Assembly: GCF_900105615.1 (NCBI RefSeq)
Contig: NZ_LT630003.1
Coordinates: 1,922,001 to 1,986,000, forward strand
Direction: 5' to 3'
From: Lacrimispora sphenoides JCM 1415
Lineage (GTDB): Bacteria; Bacillota; Clostridia; Lachnospirales; Lachnospiraceae
DNA length: 64,000 nucleotides
Both the position numbers and the translations under genes were made by a program. Position 1 is the first letter of the stretch. Each line of letters begins with the position of its first letter. The notes below the pieces were generated by a model. The model saw only the letters and a list, made by a program, of their open reading frames with translations, searched no databases and was not told the DNA's origin. Positions 18,192 to 28,154 of this stretch are shown piece by piece.

Positions 18192-19883
18192 TTACTTTAA
18201 TTCATCAACAATTTTCTGAAGTGCTGCCAAAGCATCATCCGGAAGCTTGTCATAACCTTCCTTAACTGTGGCGATATTGGAAACGAATTTCACCCGGTCT
18301 TCCATACGGGCCTTTAACTGCTCCGCATAAGTGGCATCATGAAGATCAGGAACAAATCCTTCCCACTCAAAGATTTCGATATCTGAGAAAGGTCCCCACT
18401 GTTTGAACTGGGCAGTCTTATCCACAATGGCTTCCAGGATGCCTAAGGTATCCTTTGGCTGAACCTTCTTGCCCATAAAATCACCGGTGTTGATGATATA
18501 GCAGTCTACGTTCTTCTCTTCTACCAGTTTTTTAAATTTCTCATAGTCATTGGCCAGAGGATAGGTTCTGAATGGGTTGGCATAAGGCACAACCACCAGA
18601 GCATTGGGATCAGCTCCCGGTGCCAGTCTTTCCGCTGTTGATCTCTTTGTTGCAAGAGTTGCTCCCATAACAGATGCCAGGGAAGCGCCTTTTAATTTTA
18701 CTACCGGCGGAATGGTAGGATCCTTCATGATCCAGAAAATCGCATTGACCGGTGCTTCGATCTTATCCACACGGTTAGGTGACCACAGTTTTGATTTGAT
18801 GGCACGTCCGTTGCCGTTTCTGACATCCTCTGTTACCAGCTGGATCTTTCCGTCTTCGTCTAAGGTACAGGAACAGTTCTGGGCCGTTAAGAGATATTTA
18901 TTATCATCACAGCCAGTCGGGTAATCCTGTGTTTTATCAAAGTATGTAGGTTCTATTGCCACAGAGGAGCAGGTGTCGGTATTGATAATGAATGCATCGT
19001 CATGGAGAACGGTAACATCATATTTTCCGCCATGTTTTGCATGGGTAATGGTGGATTTACCTGAGCCGGATAAACCAAATACAGATGCAACATATTTGGA
19101 TCCATCGGTTAAGTTGTATTCTTTCTGTCCGCCGTGGCAAGAAGCATATCCATTGCGGTTAGCAAGGGCCCAAACCATAGTAAGGGTGCCTTTTTTGTGC
19201 TCTCCGAAGTATCTCATACCCAGGATTGCCGCACAGTTCTGGTCCGTATTAAAGTAGCATAAACATTTTGGATCGCTTAAACAGGACAGATCTACTCCAG
19301 GACGGTCGGAACCGTTCCACTGAGGATCAGAGAAGATATAGATATCTGCTTCTTTTCCATCACCGACTGGTTTAGAAGCTTTATACATTTTCGCATACTC
19401 ATCAGACATATACTGGAAATTCAGCATCCAGTTATACAGAATATTTTCTTCGCCTTCCGGAATAAGGAGATGTGCCTTCACCATGAATTCAGGATCAAGT
19501 CCGGCATAAACCTCTGCATGATACATTGTTTTCCAACGGGTTTCATAAACTGCGTCCATAACAACTTTGTCAAGAGCTCCGCAATTTACACCGGGTTCTC
19601 CTGCGATTCTTCTTGCAGTCGCATAGCGTCCGGTAATCGCGCCATCATTAAATAAGAGAACCTTGGCATCTTTATCAAGGCCAAATTCCTCTCCCCTGTA
19701 TACAGGCATGTCCGTTACCACGGTTCCTGGTGAATTCTTCGCCAGTTCATATGCTTCTCTAAGTGTAGTAACCTTAATTACGTTGTTTCCATAAAACGGA
19801 GCTTCAATGATCGAACGCGTAGTTGCAAAACCTGGTTGGCCTTTTCCAATTTCATTAATTGGATAATATGCTTTAGTTGACAT
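18192..19883 (-). CDS. pckA: Phosphoenolpyruvate carboxykinase (ATP)
   Basis: Interconverts oxaloacetate plus ATP and PEP plus CO2 plus ADP. The kinase-1a loop GLSGSGKST (near residue 271), the kinase-2 HDDAFII segment and the RMEDRVKFV-like C-terminal part identify the ATP-dependent class. At 563 residues it is slightly longer than the E. coli enzyme. In anaerobic Clostridia it usually acts as the carboxylating anaplerotic step. A promoter with TTGACT and GATAAT lies at 19922-19950, and a terminator follows, so it is a single-gene unit. Confidence 0.96.
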   Translation of the reverse strand: MSTKAYYPINEIGKGQPGFATTRSIIEAPFYGNNVIKVTTLREAYELAKNSPGTVVTDMPVYRGEEFGLDKDAKVLLFNDGAITGRYATARRIAGEPGVNCGALDKVVMDAVYETRWKTMYHAEVYAGLDPEFMVKAHLLIPEGEENILYNWMLNFQYMSDEYAKMYKASKPVGDGKEADIYIFSDPQWNGSDRPGVDLSCLSDPKCLCYFNTDQNCAAILGMRYFGEHKKGTLTMVWALANRNGYASCHGGQKEYNLTDGSKYVASVFGLSGSGKSTITHAKHGGKYDVTVLHDDAFIINTDTCSSVAIEPTYFDKTQDYPTGCDDNKYLLTAQNCSCTLDEDGKIQLVTEDVRNGNGRAIKSKLWSPNRVDKIEAPVNAIFWIMKDPTIPPVVKLKGASLASVMGATLATKRSTAERLAPGADPNALVVVPYANPFRTYPLANDYEKFKKLVEEKNVDCYIINTGDFMGKKVQPKDTLGILEAIVDKTAQFKQWGPFSDIEIFEWEGFVPDLHDATYAEQLKARMEDRVKFVSNIATVKEGYDKLPDDALAALQKIVDELK

Positions 19884-19921
19884 AGAAAATTCCTCCTTTT
19901 ATAAAATCCAAATTTGTCACT

Positions 19922-19950
19922 ATTATCTCACTTTGTTAAGAAAAAGTCAA
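19922..19950 (-). promoter_or_regulatory. Promoter of pckA
   Basis: Minus-strand TTGACT (19950-19945) and GATAAT (19927-19922) with 17-bp spacing, 39 bp before the start codon. Confidence 0.75.
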
Positions 19951-20037
19951 TGATTTTCATTGCAATTTTCCAAAAAAATGGATATATTATATATATATTA
20001 TGCATTTTGTGTACAATAAGCAAAAGAAAGGATAATT

Positions 20038-21003
20038 ATGATTCATATTTCAAAAAATGGTACAGGAGATTTTAAAAGCATTGGAGAGGCACTTCGTTCT
20101 CTTCCCTCTGATCATACGAAGGAACAGGTCCTATACATACACAAGGGATTTTATGAAGAGCAGATTGCCGTAACGGTTCCTCACGTAACTTTTGTTGGGG
20201 AAGATGCAGAAAGCACCATTCTCTCTTACGGCCTTTATGCCCGCATGACCATGGAGGATGGGATGAAGCGCGGCACCTTCCGCACCTATTCCTGCCTGAT
20301 CGATACCCATGATTTTACCGCTAAGAATCTAACATTTGAAAACAGCGCGGGAATTGGTACCGATGTTGGACAGGCGTTGGCTCTTTATGCCGATGGAGAC
20401 CGGTTGTTCTTTGAAAACTGCCGTTTCTTAGGAAACCAGGATACTCTTTTTACAGGCCCCCTTCCTCCAAAGGAAATCGAACCCAATGGTTTTATCGGAC
20501 CGAAGCAGCATTCCCCCCGGATCAATGGACGGCACTATTATAAAAATTGTTACTTAGAAGGGGATATTGACTTTATTTTTGGCAGCGCAACCGCTTATTT
20601 TGAAGGCTGTACCTTCTTTTCCAAATATACGGGAATGGAGATCAGCAGCTATGTAACTGCCGCCTCCACTCCAAAGGGACAGGAATATGGCTATGTCATG
20701 GAAAATTGCCGCTTTGAAAGCAACTGTCCCGCTGGCAACGCTTACCTTGGCCGTCCATGGAGAGAGTATGGGAAAACCGTGCTGATCAACTGCTTTCTGG
20801 ATGACCATATTTGCAAAGAAGGCTGGCATGACTGGAATAAGGAAGCTGCCCATGAACATACCTTCTACGGCGAATACGGCAGTTACGGCCCTGGTGCCGT
20901 GATGGAAAAACGACCGGACTGGATTCACCGGCTGACAGAAACTGATCTTAAAAGATTCTCAAAAGAAGCAGTTCTGTCCGGTTCGGACAACTGGAATCCA
21001 TAA
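20038..21003 (+). CDS. Pectinesterase (CE8), no signal peptide
   Basis: Carbohydrate esterase family 8 protein that removes methyl esters from pectin. Catalytic and substrate motifs are clear: GFYEEQ near residue 40, GQALALYADGD and NQDTLF (first Asp), IDFIFG (second Asp) and LGRPWREYGKT (Arg). At 321 residues it is a bare catalytic domain. The N-terminus MIHISKNGTGDFKSIG begins the parallel beta-helix directly and has no signal sequence, so it likely acts on imported oligogalacturonides in the cytoplasm. The ATG has AAAGGA upstream. It is divergent from pckA and convergent with the YhcH gene. Confidence 0.92.
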   Translation: MIHISKNGTGDFKSIGEALRSLPSDHTKEQVLYIHKGFYEEQIAVTVPHVTFVGEDAESTILSYGLYARMTMEDGMKRGTFRTYSCLIDTHDFTAKNLTFENSAGIGTDVGQALALYADGDRLFFENCRFLGNQDTLFTGPLPPKEIEPNGFIGPKQHSPRINGRHYYKNCYLEGDIDFIFGSATAYFEGCTFFSKYTGMEISSYVTAASTPKGQEYGYVMENCRFESNCPAGNAYLGRPWREYGKTVLINCFLDDHICKEGWHDWNKEAAHEHTFYGEYGSYGPGAVMEKRPDWIHRLTETDLKRFSKEAVLSGSDNWNP

Positions 21004-21006
21004 AAC

Positions 21007-21050
21007 GAAAACGGGAGCTGATCCCTTGTAAAAAGGATCGGATCCCGTTT
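21007..21050. terminator. Bidirectional terminator after the pectinesterase
   Basis: AAAACGGGA and TCCCGTTTT arms with an inner GATCC pairing, followed by TTAATTT on the plus strand. It separates two convergent genes. Confidence 0.75.
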
Positions 21051-21055
21051 TTAAT

Positions 21056-21520
21056 TTAGTTCTCTTTGATCTTAACAATCACTTTTTTAATCAAAGCCGG
21101 TTCACCTGCAGCTGCTTTTGGCTTATGACCATCCCAGGGATTGAAAATCATATATTCTCCAGCTTTTACTACTACTTTTAAGCCTGGATTTTCATTGTCG
21201 TAAAATACAACATCTTTTTCTTCGTTATAAGGTACCTTTTCATTCAGTTCATCGATCCGTGCATATGTCATGGTTTCAGAACCGGATATCACATATTGAA
21301 TATCTGTGTAATTATGGTGAGCTTCATACTTGGCTTCCTCCCAGGGAACCGTTGTATACTCTGTTACATTCGCAAAAACATTCTTGCCGTCAATCTCATA
21401 TTTGCCTGGCGCCAGGCTCACTAAATCAGTGTTCTTAAGAAAATCAACTGCCTTTTCGTATCTTCCGTCCACTCCAAGGCCTCTGTAAAAATCAAGGTTT
21501 TTTGCTGAATCAAAAATCAT
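21056..21520 (-). CDS. YhcH/YjgK/YiaL family protein
   Basis: A 154-residue member of the DUF386 cupin family (beta-galactosidase small-subunit/YhcH). Characteristic segments are EAKYEAHHNYTDIQYVISG, the central YNEEKDVVFYD and the C-terminal PWDGHKPKAA with a metal-binding histidine. Relatives occur in sugar-acid and sialic acid gene clusters and are thought to be sugar anomerases or isomerases. Convergent placement with a pectinesterase fits sugar-acid catabolism but is only suggestive. SD AAAGGAG precedes the ATG. Confidence 0.9.
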   Translation of the reverse strand: MIFDSAKNLDFYRGLGVDGRYEKAVDFLKNTDLVSLAPGKYEIDGKNVFANVTEYTTVPWEEAKYEAHHNYTDIQYVISGSETMTYARIDELNEKVPYNEEKDVVFYDNENPGLKVVVKAGEYMIFNPWDGHKPKAAAGEPALIKKVIVKIKEN

Positions 21521-21589
21521 AATCCTACTCTCCTTTTATGTATCGTCTAGTTTGGCCGCAGATTCAAGGGGTACCTGCTATGCACATAT

Positions 21590-21619
21590 AGTATACACCT
21601 AAAGCAGAATATTCTACAA
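21590..21619 (-). promoter_or_regulatory. Promoter of the YhcH family gene
   Basis: Minus-strand TTGTAG (21619-21614) and TATACT (21595-21590) with 18-bp spacing. Confidence 0.55.
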
Positions 21620-21624
21620 TGTTT

Positions 21625-22515
21625 TTATTTAAAAAATTCATGGTTGCCATGCTGAAACAGATAAGTCAGATGGGAATCAAACCAGCTGATAGCACCTCTT
21701 CTGGAGCCTCCCCGATACATAAAATACAGGGCTCCGTCGGAATAATCCTCTCCTGCCAGCGCACGGTCAACACACTGTTTCGTATCATCTGTCACTTTTA
21801 CGGAATTAATACTGCCGTTTGATACCGGTGAAAACTGGGAGGGTTCGTAAACGACTCCTTTCACCGTGTCGGGAAATTTTCCGCTCTTTACGCGGTTAAT
21901 TATAACATTGGCCACAAGGATCTTACCCTTGTCATCGCAAATACCGGCTTCCGCCTGCACGATCTTTAACAAGACCTGATAATCGTCCTGATTCACCGAC
22001 GTTGAATGGGCGGCCTTTTCTTTCTCTGCCTTCTTTGCTGCCTCTTCTGCAGCTTTCTTTGCTTCTTCCGCTGCTTCTTCTGCCTGGCGTTTAGCCTCTT
22101 CTTCCATGGCAATTTTCGTATTGATTCGCTCAATCTCTGCCTTGGACTCCTCCGCCTGTTCCTGTTTCTGGATCACATCTTTCTCCAGGAAATCACCGGC
22201 CAGCTGTTGAGCCTGCATTCTTACTTCCGTAAGCTTTATTTGGGCTTTTTCCTGGGTAACTGTTTCTTCTTTCGCTGTTTCATCTTTCACATCTTCTTTA
22301 TCCGTAGAGTCTTCTGACTCCGGCGTTTCCGCAAATGCTGTTAAAGCATTTCTGCCGCCGCTTCCAAATCCTGCTGAGGTAAACGCCACAACAGTAATAA
22401 TTGCCGCACCCGCCATAAAAACTGCGGAAGAACGATACATCCGCTTTGTGACCTTAAAGGACATCCCTCTGAAAAATTGACAAATCTGCTGAAGGATAGA
22501 GCGCAGTGTAAGCAT
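21625..22515 (-). CDS. SleB-type cell wall hydrolase with coiled-coil stalk
   Basis: A 296-residue membrane-anchored or secreted protein. A transmembrane/signal segment (SAVFMAGAAIITVVAF) lies near residues 32-50. A long charged, Ala/Glu/Lys-rich coiled coil follows from about residue 75 to 170. The C-terminal Hydrolase_2 (SleB/CwlJ) domain begins near VLLKIVQAEAG, with the catalytic glutamate of the family in QAEAG. SleB-type enzymes degrade spore cortex or vegetative peptidoglycan. The frame continues to 22620, but that stretch contains a strong promoter, so the ATG at 22515 (AGAGGTG upstream) is the start. Confidence 0.88.
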   Translation of the reverse strand: MLTLRSILQQICQFFRGMSFKVTKRMYRSSAVFMAGAAIITVVAFTSAGFGSGGRNALTAFAETPESEDSTDKEDVKDETAKEETVTQEKAQIKLTEVRMQAQQLAGDFLEKDVIQKQEQAEESKAEIERINTKIAMEEEAKRQAEEAAEEAKKAAEEAAKKAEKEKAAHSTSVNQDDYQVLLKIVQAEAGICDDKGKILVANVIINRVKSGKFPDTVKGVVYEPSQFSPVSNGSINSVKVTDDTKQCVDRALAGEDYSDGALYFMYRGGSRRGAISWFDSHLTYLFQHGNHEFFK

Positions 22516-22590
22516 ATATACACCTCTTTCTCTTATATCACTTGCCTGGGCTGGGTTACATTCCACAGCCGTTTCCTGGTGACGTCCGTA

Positions 22591-22620
22591 ATTATAGAAG
22601 AAGCCTGCCAAAAAAGTCAA
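22591..22620 (-). promoter_or_regulatory. Promoter of the SleB-type hydrolase gene
   Basis: Minus-strand TTGACT (22620-22615) and TATAAT (22596-22591) with 18-bp spacing. The rest of the 22621-22824 gap is AT-rich and I see nothing else in it. Confidence 0.75.
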
Positions 22621-22824
22621 TGGTCATTTAACATTTTTGTGATATTTTAATTTCTAAATTTTCAGTTCCTTTTTTCTTTTGTATATTTTGCACTATTTTC
22701 CCCTACGGGCATCCCGGTTTTTTATGCTATTATTGCACTCATATTTTACAATAGTGTTACATTTATGTTAATTATTCAACTTCCCCCGTATGACTTGTCC
22801 ACAGCATTTTTGATGTTATGTAAA

Positions 22825-23298
22825 CTAATTGTGGGTAAGAGGGGCAAAACTGCCCTTTATAAACGCAACAAGGGCTTGGGGAGAAATGACGATTTGATGT
22901 CCTCTTAAGCCTCCGCTGACGACAATTTCCTCATAAGAGCAGGCTGTTTCTTCGACAAACGTAGGAAATTGTTTTTTCATGCCGACAGGAGAACAGCCTC
23001 CGCGTATATATCCTGTGATTCCCTGCAAATCCTTCATAGGAATCATCTCTACCTTCTTATCTCCGGCAGCCTTCGCCACTTTTTTTAAATCCAGTTCCCC
23101 ATCAACCGGAATGCAGCAGACCAGATATCCTATTTTTTCTCCTTTTAATACAAGAGTTTTAAATACGCTCCCATGATCCGCCCCCATCATATCCGCCGCA
23201 TGGCTGCCGGATAGGTCCTGCTCGTCCACTTCATATTCCCTGGTGGTATACTCAACCTTTGCCTTGTCAAGCATCCTCATTGCATTTGTCTTTACCAT
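22825..23298 (-). CDS. ybaK: Cys-tRNA(Pro)/Cys-tRNA(Cys) deacylase, YbaK/EbsC family
   Basis: Trans-editing enzyme that hydrolyses mischarged aminoacyl-tRNA, mainly Cys-tRNA(Pro). The YbaK fold is recognisable: VFKTLVLKG near residue 45, VCCIPVDGELDLKKVAKA, and GYIRGGCSPVGMKK near residue 96, followed by SGGLRGHQIVISP. The length of 157 residues is typical. The frame opens with a TTG at 23307; the ATG at 23298 with GGAG nine bases upstream is the better start. It stands alone on the minus strand between sleB and leuD. Confidence 0.92.
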   Translation of the reverse strand: MVKTNAMRMLDKAKVEYTTREYEVDEQDLSGSHAADMMGADHGSVFKTLVLKGEKIGYLVCCIPVDGELDLKKVAKAAGDKKVEMIPMKDLQGITGYIRGGCSPVGMKKQFPTFVEETACSYEEIVVSGGLRGHQIVISPQALVAFIKGSFAPLTHN

Positions 23299-23373
23299 AT
23301 AGATCAACTCCTTGAATTTTTTCTAATTATAATACGCATTTCTTTTATTGGCAATGCCAGAATACCCCACAGC

Positions 23374-23418
23374 AAAAAGGTCCGCAACTGTCAAATACAA
23401 TTCCTGACAGTTACGGAC
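23374..23418 (-). terminator. Terminator of leuCD
   Basis: A 14-bp stem with one mismatch (GTCCGTAACTGTCA and TGACAGTTGCGGAC on the minus strand) followed by CCTTTTTG. Confidence 0.8.
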
Positions 23419-23440
23419 TTATTTTCCATGGAAAAACAAG

Positions 23441-23929
23441 CTATTTCTTCTTATTAATATAGGGGAATAACCCTCCCGCTGAAATGATCTCCTGCATAAA
23501 GGGCGGAAACGCCTGACCCTCAAAGGATTCGCCGGTAGTTTTATTGGTGATAATGCCGCTGTCAAAATCAACCATAACCTCATCTCCTGCCTGAATGGCT
23601 CTGGCAGCTTCCGGACATTCTATAATAGGAAGGCCGATGTTAATTGCATTCCGGTAGAAAATCCTGGCAAAAGTTTCGGCAATCACGCAGCTTATTCCGG
23701 CACACTTGATAACAAGGGGCGCATGCTCTCTGGAAGAACCGCATCCAAAGTTTTTATTTGCGACAATAATATCTCCATTTTTTACATTGGTTATAAAATC
23801 CTTGTCAATATCCTCCATACAGTGCTTAGCCAGCTCATTCCCATCTGTAATATTCAAATATCTTGCCGGAATGATAACATCCGTATCCACATTATCTCCG
23901 TATTTAAAAACAGATCCACATGCCTTCAT
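23441..23929 (-). CDS. leuD: 3-isopropylmalate dehydratase small subunit
   Basis: Swivelling small domain of isopropylmalate isomerase in leucine synthesis. The motifs [15 protein letters not shown] (residues 10-24) and [12 protein letters not shown] (residues 60-71) are diagnostic. At 162 residues it is the short type typical of Clostridia and archaea. It follows leuC by 12 bp, with AGGAGG before the ATG. Confidence 0.96.
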   Translation of the reverse strand: MKACGSVFKYGDNVDTDVIIPARYLNITDGNELAKHCMEDIDKDFITNVKNGDIIVANKNFGCGSSREHAPLVIKCAGISCVIAETFARIFYRNAINIGLPIIECPEAARAIQAGDEVMVDFDSGIITNKTTGESFEGQAFPPFMQEIISAGGLFPYINKKK

Positions 23930-23941
23930 ATTTACAACCTC

Positions 23942-25207
23942 CTATAATCCCAGTTCATCCGGCGCACATATATGACCGGTAATCGCACTTGCAGCAGCCA
24001 CAGCAGGGTTGGATAAATATACCTCTGATTCCACATGACCCATCCGTCCTACAAAATTACGGTTGGTGGTAGAGATGCAGCGCTCTCCTGCCGCCAGAAT
24101 ACCCATATAGCCGCCAAGGCACGGACCGCAGGTTGGTGTGCTGACTACAGCTCCGGCTTCAATAAAGATTTCTAAAAGCCCCTCTCTCATGGACTGCAAA
24201 TAGATTTCCTGGGTAGCTGGAATCACGATGCAGCGCACATTTTTTGCCACTTTATGTCCTTTCATGACAGCGGCTGCTATGCGCATATCGTCAAGCCGGC
24301 CGTTGGTACAGGAGCCGATTACCGACTGATCCACTTTAATCTCACCAAACGTGCCGATGGTCCTGGTATTTTCAGGAAGGTGGGGGAAAGAAACCGTTGG
24401 CTCTAATTTGGATAAGTCAATGATATAAACCGCCTCATATTCTGCGTCCTCATCCGCCTCATAAATTTTGTAATCACGCTTTGAATGATCCTTCATGTAC
24501 TGGATGGCAAGGTCATCCACCGGGAAAATACCGTTCTTTCCGCCGGCCTCTATGGCCATGTTGCAAATAGTAAAACGGTCATCCATGGATAAATTCCTGA
24601 TACCCTCTCCGGAAAATTCCATTGACTTATATAAGGCACCGTCTACTCCGATCATGCCTATGATATGCAAAATAACATCCTTGCCGCTGACCCATTTGGA
24701 GGGTTTCCCCACCAGTTCAAACTTAATTGCGGTCGGTACCTTGAACCAGGCTTTTCCAGTTACCATGCCTGCCGCCATATCCGTACTGCCTACACCGGTG
24801 GAAAAAGCTCCCAGTGCTCCATAGGTACATGTATGGGAATCCGCTCCAATGACTGCATCTCCTGCAACCACCAGCCCCTTTTCCGGAAGAAGGGCATGTT
24901 CGATTCCCATCTGCCCTACATCGAAATAATTGGTAATTTCGTGTTTGCCGGCAAAATCACGGCAGCATTTACAGTTTTCCGCGGATTTAATATCCTTATT
25001 TGGAATAAAGTGGTCCATGACCAGGGCAATCTTATCTTTATGAAAGATCGTATCTTTATCAAATTTCTCCATTTCCTTAATGGCAACCGGAGATGTGATA
25101 TCATTCCCCAATACCAGATCCAGTTCCGCTTCGATCAGCTGGCCTGCCTTTACCTTGGAAAGCCCTGCATGGGCTGCCAATATTTTCTGGGTCATCGTCA
25201 TTCCCAT
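23942..25207 (-). CDS. leuC: 3-isopropylmalate dehydratase large subunit
   Basis: Aconitase-family subunit that carries the [4Fe-4S] cluster. Cluster cysteines are visible in [10 protein letters not shown] (near residue 300) and [10 protein letters not shown] (near residue 358), and [10 protein letters not shown] gives the substrate-site motif. The length of 421 residues fits the short clostridial class. A LysR gene is divergent from it across a 176-bp spacer, which suggests that this regulator controls leuCD. SD AGGAGG precedes the ATG. Confidence 0.96.
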   Translation of the reverse strand: MGMTMTQKILAAHAGLSKVKAGQLIEAELDLVLGNDITSPVAIKEMEKFDKDTIFHKDKIALVMDHFIPNKDIKSAENCKCCRDFAGKHEITNYFDVGQMGIEHALLPEKGLVVAGDAVIGADSHTCTYGALGAFSTGVGSTDMAAGMVTGKAWFKVPTAIKFELVGKPSKWVSGKDVILHIIGMIGVDGALYKSMEFSGEGIRNLSMDDRFTICNMAIEAGGKNGIFPVDDLAIQYMKDHSKRDYKIYEADEDAEYEAVYIIDLSKLEPTVSFPHLPENTRTIGTFGEIKVDQSVIGSCTNGRLDDMRIAAAVMKGHKVAKNVRCIVIPATQEIYLQSMREGLLEIFIEAGAVVSTPTCGPCLGGYMGILAAGERCISTTNRNFVGRMGHVESEVYLSNPAVAAASAITGHICAPDELGL

Positions 25208-25269
25208 TGTCTGCGTCCTCCTGTTAATTTATCACCATTACAGTTTAAATTGTAACATCTTTTTCTCGC

Positions 25270-25299
25270 TTTACATTTTAACACACTTTTTGGTATAAT
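25270..25299 (+). promoter_or_regulatory. Promoter of the divergent LysR gene
   Basis: TTTACA (25270-25275) and TATAAT (25294-25299) with 18-bp spacing. The TTTTTGGTATAATA context resembles the start region of the second LysR gene at 44264-44275. Confidence 0.6.
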
Positions 25300-25383
25300 A
25301 GAAATACATAATACGAATATTTAATATAATAGTTAGTTATAAAATGGAACAAAAAGTATCGTTCAATGAGAGGAAGACTTAAT

Positions 25384-26286
25384 ATGGATCATAACCTTTC
25401 CCAATATAAGATATTTTATGAAGTTGCCAAAGCCGGAAATATCTCAAGAGCGGCCAAAGAACTTTATATCAGCCAGCCTGCCATCAGTAAATCCATCAGC
25501 AAGCTGGAAGACAGCCTGGAGGTAACCTTATTTACTAGAAATTCAAGAGGCGTCCAGCTTACCGAAGAAGGAAAGCTTCTATATAATCATACAAAAGCGG
25601 CCTTTGAAGAATTAAACCGCGGGGAACTGGAACTGAAGCGGGTGAAGGACTTTAATATCGGACACTTGAAAATAGGTGTCAGCAATACTCTTTGCAAATA
25701 TATTCTTCTTCCTTATTTAAAGGGATTTATTGAGAAGTATCCTCATATTAAGATTTCCATTGAAAGCCAGTCCACTTCCCATACGATCACTATGTTGGAA
25801 CAACAGCGGATTGATCTGGGTCTGATTGCAGAGCCAAGCAACCGGCGCCCTCTTTTGTTTCAACCGGTTATGGACGTCCAGGATATTTTCGTGGCGACAA
25901 AATCTTATCTGGATAACCTGTATTTAAGAGAAGGGCCGGATACAGATTTCTTTCAGACAGGAAATATCCTTCTTTTGGATAAGAACAACATGACCAGAAA
26001 GTATATTGACGAATATATGAAAGAAAATCAGATTGTGCCAAATCAGCTTTTGGAGGTCACTACCATGGATCTTCTGATCGAATTTGCCAAAATCGGACTG
26101 GGGATCGGATGTGTGATCAAAGAATTTGTCCAGGAGGAACTGGACCGGGGGGATTTGGTTGAGATTCCCATGGAAACAGCGATTAAAAAGAGAACTGTTG
26201 GATTCGCTTATAATCCCAATGGATTATCCACGGCTATGGAGAACTTTTTTGATGCCATGAGAGGGGCCGGTTCATTGCTCAAGTAA
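25384..26286 (+). CDS. LysR family transcriptional regulator (leu locus)
   Basis: A 300-residue LysR-type regulator. The N-terminal winged helix is clear (FYEVAKAGNISRAAKELYIS, then QPAISKSISKLE), followed by the two-lobed effector domain starting near residue 88 (GHLKIGVSNT). The frame begins at 25366, but the ATG at 25384 has GAGAGGAAG upstream. Divergent from leuCD and convergent with ilvC, so control of branched-chain amino acid genes in response to a pathway intermediate is the likely role (inference from context). Confidence 0.92.
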   Translation: MDHNLSQYKIFYEVAKAGNISRAAKELYISQPAISKSISKLEDSLEVTLFTRNSRGVQLTEEGKLLYNHTKAAFEELNRGELELKRVKDFNIGHLKIGVSNTLCKYILLPYLKGFIEKYPHIKISIESQSTSHTITMLEQQRIDLGLIAEPSNRRPLLFQPVMDVQDIFVATKSYLDNLYLREGPDTDFFQTGNILLLDKNNMTRKYIDEYMKENQIVPNQLLEVTTMDLLIEFAKIGLGIGCVIKEFVQEELDRGDLVEIPMETAIKKRTVGFAYNPNGLSTAMENFFDAMRGAGSLLK

Positions 26287-26289
26287 ATA

Positions 26290-26325
26290 AAAAGCCCGGA
26301 AAAAGATTTGCTTTTTCCGGGCTTT
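26290..26325. terminator. Bidirectional terminator between the LysR gene and ilvC
   Basis: AAAAGCCCGGAAAAAG pairs with CTTTTTCCGGGCTTT around a short loop. It serves two convergent genes. Confidence 0.8.
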
Positions 26326-26351
26326 ATTATTTAACAGGCCTATTATATAAC

Positions 26352-27365
<1,014 letters not shown>

Positions 27366-27473
27366 TTATTTCCTCCTCATATACTGACTCTTGATATATT
27401 TTGTTAAAGGAACCATGCCGACGGCTCACTGTCCGCCTTTGGCAATAACCTCTAGCTTACAAATCCTGACTTC

Positions 27474-27974
27474 CTAAGGCAGATACCGAATATCGTCAGA
27501 GCCTCTGGATAGTCCTGTGAGACCAGTTCTGGCAAGCTCTAAAATTTCGTAATCTTCAAGCAGGTTAAGAACTGCATCAAGCTTGGACTGATCTCCTGTA
27601 AGCATGACGGTTACGGAATCTTTGCCAACATCAACAATGGTAGCTCTGAAAATATCAGCAATGGCACAAATCGCCTGACGCTGGCTGGCATTCGCATGTA
27701 CCTTGACCAGAATAAGCTCCCTATAAACAGAATGGCCTGGCTTTAATTCTTTGATATCCCTGACATCTTCCAGCTTTCTCAGCTGTTTTTCAATTTGGTC
27801 TAAAATCTCCTGATCGCCTGTGGACACTACCGTCATTCTGGAATATCTCTCATCCGCAGTCACACCCACCGTAAGGCTTTCAATATTATAGCCACGGCGG
27901 CTGAACAGTCCGGCTACACGGCTCAAAACGCCGGAAGTGTTATCAACCAACAATGATAATACGATTCTCTCCAT
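27474..27974 (-). CDS. ilvN: Acetolactate synthase small (regulatory) subunit
   Basis: Regulatory subunit with an N-terminal ACT domain (LLVDNTSGVLSRVAGLFSRR, then GYNIESLTVG) and a C-terminal ACT-like domain; it gives valine feedback control to the IlvB catalytic subunit. The length is 166 residues. The frame opens at 28016, but the ATG at 27974 (AGGCGGGG upstream) is right, since a promoter overlaps the longer version. No ilvB gene is in the window, so the catalytic partner is elsewhere. Some clostridial annotations use ilvH for this gene. Confidence 0.92.
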   Translation of the reverse strand: MERIVLSLLVDNTSGVLSRVAGLFSRRGYNIESLTVGVTADERYSRMTVVSTGDQEILDQIEKQLRKLEDVRDIKELKPGHSVYRELILVKVHANASQRQAICAIADIFRATIVDVGKDSVTVMLTGDQSKLDAVLNLLEDYEILELARTGLTGLSRGSDDIRYLP

Positions 27975-28006
27975 CCATATCCCCGCCTTTTTGTATAGTA
28001 ACTTAA

Positions 28007-28035
28007 ATGATAGCAATCCAACATCTATTTGTCAA
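28007..28035 (-). promoter_or_regulatory. Promoter of ilvN-ilvC
   Basis: Minus-strand TTGACA (28035-28030) and TATCAT (28012-28007) with 17-bp spacing, 32 bp before the ilvN start. There is no T-box or leader-peptide attenuator in between. Confidence 0.8.
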
Positions 28036-28086
28036 CTAATTAATAGGAATGTGTATTATAATTTGAGGTTATACCTGAAAATAAAT

Positions 28087-28126
28087 AAAGAGGGCCGCGT
28101 CTTATCAAACGCAGTCCTCTTTATTT
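28087..28126. terminator. Terminator of the metallophosphoesterase transcript
   Basis: AAAGAGG and CCTCTTT arms with inner CGCGT/ACGC pairing, T-rich on both sides. It lies 29 bp after the minus-strand stop at 28155. Confidence 0.7.
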
Positions 28127-28154
28127 CTGTTTCTTCTATTTTATATATTGAGTG

